A stretch of DNA of 10,631 nt from contig CALEST010000184.1 in NCBI GenBank assembly GCA_937907555.1, positions 1-10,631 on the forward strand. The letters are read 5' to 3'. Below the pieces are notes generated by a model that had not been told where the DNA came from, did not search any database, and saw nothing but the letters and a program-made list of their open reading frames with translations. Both the position numbers and the translations under genes were made by a program. The stretch is from an uncultured Sediminibacterium sp. (GTDB taxonomy: Bacteria; Bacteroidota; Bacteroidia; Chitinophagales; Chitinophagaceae). The number at the start of each line of letters is the position of its first letter. The stretch's first letter is position 1. This document shows positions 5,306 to 10,631 of the stretch, piece after piece.

Positions 5306-6874
5306 ATGGATAAGAAAGTAAGGGTGCGTTTTGCCCCATCCCCTACAGGCGGATTGCATTTGGGCGGTGTTAGAACGGTATTATTTAATTACTTGTTTGC
5401 TAAAAAACATGGCGGTGATTTTATTCTGAGAATTGAAGACACCGACCAGAGTCGTTTTGTACCCGGTGCGGAAGAATATATTTTCAATACCCTTGCCTGG
5501 TGTGGTCTTACGCCAGATGAAAGTCCTGTGCATGGCGGACCTCATGCGCCTTACAGACAGAGTGAAAGAAAAGCAACTTATAAGCAATATGCAGAGCAGC
5601 TGGTAAATGCCGGCCATGCGTATTATGCATTTGATACCCCTGAAGAATTGGATCAAATGCGGGTACAATACAAAACAGAAGAAAACCCTTCGCCTCAATA
5701 CAATCATGTATTGCGTGCTAAAATGCGCAACTCACTTACATTGAGTGCCGATGAAGTTGCAGCATTACTAGCTGCGGGTACGCCCCATGTAGTGCGCATT
5801 AAAATGCCATTGGATGAAACCGTTACGTTTACCGATATGATTCGTGGAGAAGTGAGTTTTCATACTTCTCAGGTGGATGATAAAGTGTTGCTGAAAGCGG
5901 ATGGTATGCCTACTTATCATTTAGCCGTAGTGGTGGATGATTACTTAATGAAAATCAGCCACGCATTTCGTGGAGAAGAATGGTTGCCCAGTGCACCCGT
6001 TCATATTTTATTGTGGCAATATTTGGGCTGGTCGGCTGAAATGCCGCAGTGGGCGCACCTTCCATTGATTTTAAAACCCGATGGAAACGGTAAGCTTAGC
6101 AAGCGTGACGGTGATCGTTTGGGCTTCCCTGTATTTGCCATGGACTGGACCGATCCCAAGACAGGTGAAAAAACCATTGGCTTTAAAGAGCGCGGATTTT
6201 TATCTGAAGCTTTCGTGAATTTGTTGGCTTTACTGGGTTGGAACGATGGTACCGATCAGGAGATTTTTACCATGGAAGAATTGATCCGTGCATTTTCGAT
6301 GGACCGCGTTCACAAAGGTGGCGCTAAGTTCAATTATGAAAAAGCATTGTGGTATAACCAGGAGTGGATTAAACGCGCTGCTCCGGAACAACTGGTAGAC
6401 CAGGTTGCGGAAACCCTTGCTGGGGCTGGGGTTGAGGGATTTGTAGCGGGTGAAAGTGCGGCTTCTGCGGGCGTGGATCGCGAGCTTTTGTTGCGCGTGA
6501 TTCAGCTGGTGAAAGAGCGCTGCACATTGCTGGCCGACTTTGTGCCACAGGCTGCTTTCTTCTTTGCAACACCTGCTGCGTTTGATACAGCTTCCATCCA
6601 ACCTAAATGGAATGACCAGAAAAATATGTTCTTCATTGAACTCGCCAAAGCTTATGAAAGCAGCGTGGTTTGGGAAGCACATGATTTAGAAAAAACATTG
6701 AAGGAAATTGCAGCGGCGCAGGATTTAAAACCCGGCGAACTGATGTTGCCATTGCGCATCATGCTCGTGGGCGGTAAATTTGGGCCCGGCGTTTTTGATA
6801 TTGCAGAAATCATCGGCAAGCAAGCCACGATAGATAGAATTAGAAAAGTGTTGAGTATTTTGGAACATAATTAA
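5306..6874 (+). CDS. gltX: Glutamate--tRNA ligase
   Basis: This class I aminoacyl-tRNA synthetase charges tRNA-Glu with glutamate in the cytoplasm. The 522-aa length fits bacterial GluRS. RFAPSPTGGLHLGG (8-21) holds the HIGH-type ATP motif as HLGG, and KLSKR (263-267) is the KMSKS-type loop. Other family stretches include RIEDTDQSRF and FRGEEWLPSAP. The C-terminal third is the anticodon-binding helical region. I chose ATG 5306 over ATG 5288 for two reasons: family N-termini begin just before the VRVRFAPSPTG stretch, and a TAnnTTTG promoter box occupies 5294-5301 inside the longer version. The next gene starts 8 bp after the stop, so both are probably co-transcribed. Confidence 0.97.
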   Translation: MDKKVRVRFAPSPTGGLHLGGVRTVLFNYLFAKKHGGDFILRIEDTDQSRFVPGAEEYIFNTLAWCGLTPDESPVHGGPHAPYRQSERKATYKQYAEQLVNAGHAYYAFDTPEELDQMRVQYKTEENPSPQYNHVLRAKMRNSLTLSADEVAALLAAGTPHVVRIKMPLDETVTFTDMIRGEVSFHTSQVDDKVLLKADGMPTYHLAVVVDDYLMKISHAFRGEEWLPSAPVHILLWQYLGWSAEMPQWAHLPLILKPDGNGKLSKRDGDRLGFPVFAMDWTDPKTGEKTIGFKERGFLSEAFVNLLALLGWNDGTDQEIFTMEELIRAFSMDRVHKGGAKFNYEKALWYNQEWIKRAAPEQLVDQVAETLAGAGVEGFVAGESAASAGVDRELLLRVIQLVKERCTLLADFVPQAAFFFATPAAFDTASIQPKWNDQKNMFFIELAKAYESSVVWEAHDLEKTLKEIAAAQDLKPGELMLPLRIMLVGGKFGPGVFDIAEIIGKQATIDRIRKVLSILEHN

Positions 6875-6882
6875 CCAGTGAT

Positions 6883-7290
6883 ATGAACAGACCTATTCGG
6901 GTTTTAGTAGCAAAAGTGGGATTAGACGGACACGATCGCGGAGCAAAAATTATTGCAACTGCTTTGCGCAACGAAGGCATGGAAGTAATTTATACCGGCC
7001 TGCGACAAACCCCTGAAATGGTGGTGAACGCTGCATTGCAGGAAGACGTGGACGCCATTGGCATCAGTATCCTGAGCGGTGCTCATATGACCGTTTTCCC
7101 TAAAGTCATTGGCTTAATGAAAGAAAAAGGATTGAACGATGTATTGCTTACCGGTGGCGGGATTATACCTGATGACGATATGAAAGCGCTTAAGGATATG
7201 GGCGTGGGGGAATTGTTTGCCCCCGGTACTTCCACTACTGATATCGCCAGCTATATTAAGGAATGGGTGAAAGTTAACAGACCTTTTTAG
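6883..7290 (+). CDS. Stand-alone cobalamin (B12)-binding domain protein, methylmalonyl-CoA mutase type
   Basis: The 135-aa protein is a single B12-binding Rossmann-like domain, equivalent to the C-terminal domain of methylmalonyl-CoA mutase or the small subunit of acyl-CoA mutases. It has the full base-off/His-on signature: D15-G-H17-D-R-G20, where H17 is the lower axial cobalt ligand, then S62-I-L64, then a GGG motif at 91-93. The protein presumably partners a separate catalytic (TIM-barrel) mutase subunit encoded elsewhere, in adenosylcobalamin-dependent carbon-skeleton rearrangement; which acyl-CoA is used cannot be decided from this domain. It follows gltX after 8 bp without its own visible promoter. 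An enoyl-CoA hydratase gene lies about 1.1 kb downstream, beyond the toxin-antitoxin-like pair. Confidence 0.9.
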   Translation: MNRPIRVLVAKVGLDGHDRGAKIIATALRNEGMEVIYTGLRQTPEMVVNAALQEDVDAIGISILSGAHMTVFPKVIGLMKEKGLNDVLLTGGGIIPDDDMKALKDMGVGELFAPGTSTTDIASYIKEWVKVNRPF

Positions 7291-7316
7291 TTCTTAGCGA
7301 GTAAAATTTTGTAATT

Positions 7317-7324
7317 TAAGTTTG
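7317..7324 (+). promoter_or_regulatory. -7 box (TAAGTTTG) of the toxin-antitoxin-like unit
   Basis: TAAGTTTG matches TAnnTTTG and ends 14 bp before the ATG at 7339. It lies in the 48-bp gap after the B12-domain gene, so the pair can be transcribed separately from the gltX operon. No operator-like palindrome is obvious. Confidence 0.45.
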
Positions 7325-7338
7325 AAAGTAAAAGCATA

Positions 7339-7599
7339 ATGGAGAAAACAGCAATAAGAAAGCCAAGAAAAGCAAAACTATCGGCCGAGTCAGCTCTTTT
7401 GATTAAGGCTGCCAAAAAGGCTGCAAAGAATGCAATTCGTACTTCAAAAGCTTTGGGATTGGACATTACTTACATAAAAAAAGGAGTTATTTACAAAGAA
7501 AGCCCAGATGGTGATGTAATAATTGTAGGGAATCATAAACAAGTATTCCCCAATAGACTCAACCTAAAAAAAGGCACAGTCCTAAATGCAAAGGCTTAA
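7339..7599 (+). CDS. Small basic protein, probable antitoxin of the zeta-like toxin
   Basis: I do not recognise a named family. The 86-aa protein has a very basic N-terminal half rich in Lys and Ala (KPRKAKLSAESALLIKAAKK), likely helical, and a C-terminal part with alternating strands and polar turns (YIKKGVIYKESPDGDVIIVG) ending in a Lys-rich tail. Its size, position just upstream, own promoter and 14-nt overlap with the P-loop kinase gene match the layout of an antitoxin-toxin operon. The overlap implies translational coupling. The antitoxin role is inference from context. The alternative is a small conserved companion with another function. Confidence 0.6.
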   Translation: MEKTAIRKPRKAKLSAESALLIKAAKKAAKNAIRTSKALGLDITYIKKGVIYKESPDGDVIIVGNHKQVFPNRLNLKKGTVLNAKA

Positions 7600-8203
7600 A
7601 AAGCTAAGAATATTTTGTGGTCCCAACGGTTCGGGAAAATCAACGCTTTTCGATAATGTAAAGGGACATTTTAGTGAAATCCCTTTTATCAATGCGGATG
7701 AAATTGAGCGCATTATTACAAATCAAAAATGGATTGATTTATCCAATTATAATTTAAATCTAAGCGCAAAGGACTTATCTGATTTTCTTAAAAAAAGTGA
7801 AGCCAAATCATTGATAGAAAAGGCTAAAGAAGAGGGACATGAAATTAAAATAGGATTGAGGGAAAATTGTATTGTTGTTGATTCTCATAATATTCATAGT
7901 TACAAAGCTGCCCTAATTGCATCATTTATAAGATGGGCAATGTATAAAAATGGGAATGGATTTGCTTTTGAAACGGTTATGAGTCATAAAAGCAAACTCA
8001 AAGAACTCACAGCAGCCAAGAAAAAAGGATATAAAATTTACCTTTATTTTGTTTGTATTGATAATCCTGACATTAATATAGAGCGGGTCAAGGATAGGGT
8101 TAAAAAGGGGGGGCACAACGTGAATCCTGATAAATTAAGAGCAAGATATTACAGCACATTAGAAAATTTGTATCCAGCAATCTTACTTGCTGATAGGGTT
8201 TAA
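7586..8203 (+). CDS. Zeta-toxin-like P-loop kinase, ends at a probable premature stop
   Basis: The 205-aa product resembles zeta toxin-type kinases. It has a Walker A motif GPNGSGKST (12-20), NADEIE (36-41), FAFETVMS (126-133), and a C-terminal region with GYKIYLYF, ERVKDRVKKGGHNV and RARYYSTLENL (148-195). Classical zeta toxins phosphorylate UDP-N-acetylglucosamine and block wall synthesis; whether this branch uses the same substrate is unknown. The frame stops at LADRV. Related proteins, as I remember them, read on as LADR-x-Y-LFDNS, and the same frame here does encode LFDNS right after the TAA. The gene therefore probably lost its last 41 residues to a nonsense change. It overlaps the upstream small gene by 14 nt. 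The ATP site is intact, so partial activity cannot be excluded. Confidence 0.83.
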   Translation: MQRLKKLRIFCGPNGSGKSTLFDNVKGHFSEIPFINADEIERIITNQKWIDLSNYNLNLSAKDLSDFLKKSEAKSLIEKAKEEGHEIKIGLRENCIVVDSHNIHSYKAALIASFIRWAMYKNGNGFAFETVMSHKSKLKELTAAKKKGYKIYLYFVCIDNPDINIERVKDRVKKGGHNVNPDKLRARYYSTLENLYPAILLADRV

Positions 8204-8326
8204 CTATTTGATAATTCGGATAAAACGCAAGAACTGATTGCAGAAATTGAGAACGGGAAATTGAGAATTAACACGAATTCAATACCAAACTGGTTTTACT
8301 ACTTCGTCCTTCCATATTATGATTAA
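8201..8326 (+). pseudogene. In-frame continuation of the zeta-like toxin after an internal TAA
   Basis: After TAA at 8201-8203 the toxin frame stays open for 40 codons to TAA at 8324-8326. The conceptual peptide includes LFDNSDKTQELIAEIENGK and ends with IPNWFYYFVLPYYD, which resembles the usual C-terminus of such zeta-like proteins (FDNS and IPNWF-type motifs, from memory). A single base change (TAT or TAC to TAA) explains the break; repaired, the protein would be 246 aa. Confidence 0.7.
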
Positions 8327-8355
8327 TATTAACGTATTATAATCCCTCTCTGGCT

Positions 8356-8363
8356 TATCTTTG
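8356..8363 (+). promoter_or_regulatory. -7 box (TATCTTTG) of the enoyl-CoA hydratase gene
   Basis: TATCTTTG followed by CGCC is a full TAnnTTTG match, 16 nt before the ATG at 8380. It starts 29 bp past the end of the broken toxin frame, so the hydratase has its own promoter. Confidence 0.55.
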
Positions 8364-8379
8364 CGCCAAATTTAACGAG

Positions 8380-9159
8380 ATGGCTTACCAAACTTTATTG
8401 ACTGCCCTCGACCAGGGTATCTTCACTATTACCATTAATCGTCCTGACAAATTAAATGCACTGAATCAGCAGGTAATGAGCGATTTGAGTGCCGCCATGG
8501 ATGAAGTGTACAGCAATGCCGAGATTAAATCGGTAATCATTACCGGTGCAGGCCCCAAGGCTTTTGTTGCAGGCGCAGACATCAGTGAATTTGTTGGTGC
8601 TTCTGTTGCAGAAGGAATGGCCCTCGCTAAAAAAGGACAAGACATATTTTTTAAGATTGAAAATTCTCCTAAGCCTGTTGTGGCCTGCGTGAATGGTTTT
8701 GCATTAGGGGGTGGATGCGAACTGGCGATGAGTTGTCATTTCCGCATTGCATCGAACAACGCAAAATTCGGACAGCCGGAAGTAAACCTGGGTTTGATTC
8801 CTGGTTATGGTGGTACACAACGTTTGGTGCAATTGATTGGTAAAGGACGTGCACTGGAATTGCTGATGGGTGCCGGTATGATTGATGCCGCTACTGCTTT
8901 ACAATACGGATTGGTGAACTATGTAGTAGCTCCGGAAGAGTTGATAGCAAAAGCAGTTTCTATATTGTCTGTAATCAATGAAAAAGCGCCTTTGGCGGTT
9001 GCAGGTTGCATACTCAGTGCCAATGCGGTGTACAAAGAAAATGTAAACGGATACAGCGTGGAGATTGCAGAGTTCGGCAACTGTTTTGGAACTGAAGACA
9101 TGAAAGAAGGAACATCTGCTTTCTTAGAAAAACGCAAGGCGAATTTTGCAGGGAAATAA
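8380..9159 (+). CDS. Enoyl-CoA hydratase/isomerase (crotonase family)
   Basis: The 259-aa protein has normal crotonase length and all catalytic features. The CoA/oxyanion-hole stretch is AFVAGADISEF (61-71), and the second is GFALGGGCELAM (106-117) with E114. QPEVNLGLIPGYGGTQRL (132-149) supplies E134. E114 and E134 correspond to the two acid/base glutamates of true hydratases, so hydration of 2-enoyl-CoA to 3-hydroxyacyl-CoA is likely. Short-chain (crotonyl-CoA) substrates are plausible, but chain length cannot be read from the sequence. It acts in the cytoplasm, in fatty-acid or butanoate metabolism. It has its own -7 box, and the next gene, fumarase, starts 81 bp downstream on the same strand. 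N-terminal ATG fits the family; no frame damage is seen. Confidence 0.94.
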   Translation: MAYQTLLTALDQGIFTITINRPDKLNALNQQVMSDLSAAMDEVYSNAEIKSVIITGAGPKAFVAGADISEFVGASVAEGMALAKKGQDIFFKIENSPKPVVACVNGFALGGGCELAMSCHFRIASNNAKFGQPEVNLGLIPGYGGTQRLVQLIGKGRALELLMGAGMIDAATALQYGLVNYVVAPEELIAKAVSILSVINEKAPLAVAGCILSANAVYKENVNGYSVEIAEFGNCFGTEDMKEGTSAFLEKRKANFAGK

Positions 9160-9240
9160 TCAATCGCCAATCGCGAGCTTGACTTACAAATTCAAGTAAG
9201 ATTTTCGAAATAGTAGAAATAAACCGTTAAAAACCAATAT

Positions 9241-10631
9241 ATGGAATTCAGAATAGAAAAAGATACCATGGGCGAGGTGAAAGTACCTTCACATGTATAC
9301 TGGGGCGCACAGACACAGCGCAGTATTGAGAATTTTCCAATTGCACAGGACATTAATAAAATGCCAAAAGAAATTATTGCGGCATTTGCTTATTTAAAGA
9401 AAGCTGCGGCTTTAACCAATATGGAAGCAGGTGTATTACCAGCTGAAAAAGCAGAACTAATTGGAACTGTATGTGATGAAATTTTATCTGGTACTTTAAG
9501 TGATCAGTTCCCATTGGTTGTTTGGCAAACGGGTAGCGGTACGCAGAGCAATATGAACGTGAACGAAGTGATTGCTTATCGCGGACACGTATTGAAAGGC
9601 GGAAGCTTAACAGATAAAGACAAGTTCCTACATCCGAATGATGATGTAAACAAGTCTCAGAGCAGTAACGATACGTTCCCCACTGCCATGCATATTGCAG
9701 CGTACAAAATTTTAGTAGAAACCACTATTCCCGGAATTGAAAAATTACGCGATACACTTGCTGCCAAAAGCAAAGCTTTCATGCATATTGTAAAGATTGG
9801 TCGTACGCATTTCATGGACGCTACTCCTTTAACTGTAGGTCAGGAAATCAGTGGTTATGTTTCTCAGTTAAACCATGGATTAAAAGCCATCAAAAATAGC
9901 CTTGAACACTTAAGTGAACTGGCATTGGGTGGAACTGCAGTAGGTACTGGCATCAATACCCCTAAAGGATATGATGTAAATGTGGCCAAGCATATTGCCA
10001 ACCTAACCGGATTGCCATTTGTAACGGCTGAAAACAAGTTTGAAGCATTGGCTGCACACGATGCAATTGTAGAAGCACATGGTGCTTTGAAAACAGTAGC
10101 CGTTAGCCTGATGAAGATTGCCAACGATATCCGCATGTTGTCTTCTGGACCAAGAAGCGGAATTGGAGAATTGTTTATTCCAGACAACGAACCAGGTTCT
10201 TCTATCATGCCCGGTAAAGTAAACCCAACCCAGTGTGAAGCATTGACCATGATTGCTGCACAGGTAATGGGGAACGATGTTGCGATTAATATTGGTGGCT
10301 CTAACGGTCATTTTGAATTGAACGTATTCAAGCCAGTAATGATTTACAACTTCTTACACAGTGCCCGATTAATTGGAGATGGCTGTGTAAGCTTTAACGA
10401 TAAGTGCGCGGTGGGTATTGAACCCATTGAAGCGAATATTCAGAAGCACGTAAACAATTCTTTGATGCTGGTGACTGCACTAAACACCAAGATTGGGTAC
10501 TACAAAGCCGCTGAAATTGCTCAGACTGCTCACAAGGAAGGAACTACTTTGAAGGAAATGGCTATTAAGCTTGGATACCTTACTGCGGAAGAGTTTGATC
10601 AGTGGGTGGTGCCTTCGCAAATGGTAGGTGA
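9241..10631 (+). CDS. fumC: Class II fumarate hydratase, 3' end outside window
   Basis: From ATG 9241 the frame is open to the window end (463 complete codons). Class II fumarases are about 465 aa, so only a few residues are missing. The enzyme interconverts fumarate and malate in the TCA cycle as a homotetramer without an iron-sulphur cluster. Family stretches in order: WQTGSGTQSNMNVNEV; HPNDDVNKSQSSND (from residue 131); IGRTHFMDATPL with the catalytic His H190; SSGPRSGIGE; and the superfamily signature GSSIMPGKVNP (319-329) followed by TQCE, which favours fumarase over aspartase or argininosuccinate lyase. The 81-bp upstream gap has no clean TAnnTTTG box, so it may share the hydratase promoter or use an unrecognised one. 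Confidence 0.96.
   Translation, partial: MEFRIEKDTMGEVKVPSHVYWGAQTQRSIENFPIAQDINKMPKEIIAAFAYLKKAAALTNMEAGVLPAEKAELIGTVCDEILSGTLSDQFPLVVWQTGSGTQSNMNVNEVIAYRGHVLKGGSLTDKDKFLHPNDDVNKSQSSNDTFPTAMHIAAYKILVETTIPGIEKLRDTLAAKSKAFMHIVKIGRTHFMDATPLTVGQEISGYVSQLNHGLKAIKNSLEHLSELALGGTAVGTGINTPKGYDVNVAKHIANLTGLPFVTAENKFEALAAHDAIVEAHGALKTVAVSLMKIANDIRMLSSGPRSGIGELFIPDNEPGSSIMPGKVNPTQCEALTMIAAQVMGNDVAINIGGSNGHFELNVFKPVMIYNFLHSARLIGDGCVSFNDKCAVGIEPIEANIQKHVNNSLMLVTALNTKIGYYKAAEIAQTAHKEGTTLKEMAIKLGYLTAEEFDQWVVPSQMVG

Noticed and set aside
6230..6682. Long minus-strand reading frames inside gltX
   Set aside because: They are antisense shadows of a clearly conserved synthetase gene, with no domain-like sequence.
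9178..9200. Inverted repeats CTTAC/GTAAG and CTTGA/TCAAG before fumC as a terminator or attenuator
   Set aside because: Stems of 5 bp with long A/T loops and no proper T run are too weak to call.
9864..10311. Minus-strand reading frames opposite the fumarase gene
   Set aside because: The plus strand encodes an uninterrupted, fully recognisable class II fumarase; the antisense frames carry no motif.

Overview
The window looks like chromosomal DNA of a Bacteroidota bacterium, probably Chitinophagaceae or a close relative; the family is inference. Support comes from the Bacteroidota -7 promoter box TAnnTTTG, which precedes at least six transcription units here, from the near absence of Shine-Dalgarno sequences, from a tRNA without an encoded CCA, and from family types common in that phylum (DUF6055 metalloprotease, AAA/DUF4143 ATPase, stand-alone mutase-type B12 domain).

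Layout. Positions 1-1261 hold the 3' part of a membrane sensor histidine kinase gene (HAMP, PAS, HisKA, HATPase), cut by the window edge. Positions 1269-3542 form a block bounded by an exact 18-bp direct repeat. One copy is the 3' end of an intact tRNA-Ser(GGA) gene (3527-3613, minus strand). The other copy lies inside the 3' end of a DUF6055-like metalloprotease gene, which breaks off there. This is the geometry of an element integrated at a tRNA 3' end. The block carries the truncated metalloprotease, an AAA ATPase with a DUF4143-type C-terminus, and about 330 bp of non-coding DNA with 20-bp-spaced repeats and hairpins. No integrase is visible, so it looks like a remnant.

Upstream of the tRNA on the minus strand lie a TatD-family hydrolase and a NodB-type polysaccharide deacetylase. 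The deacetylase is divergent from gltX. The two start codons are about 50 bp apart and each sits 4 nt behind its own -7 box, which suggests two leaderless mRNAs. gltX is followed after 8 bp by a small cobalamin-binding protein of the methylmalonyl-CoA mutase type.

A two-gene toxin-antitoxin-like unit follows: an 86-aa basic protein overlapping a zeta-toxin-like P-loop kinase. The kinase has an in-frame TAA; the family-like C-terminus continues for 40 more codons in the same frame. The window ends with an enoyl-CoA hydratase/isomerase gene and a class II fumarase gene, the latter cut by the right edge. The B12 protein, the enoyl-CoA hydratase and fumarase all belong to acyl-CoA and C4-dicarboxylate metabolism; the toxin pair sits between the first two.

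I see no CRISPR array, no transposase and no clearly new multi-gene defence system. The most notable points are the tRNA-bounded remnant, the broken toxin, the back-to-back leaderless promoters and the unexplained repeat cluster.
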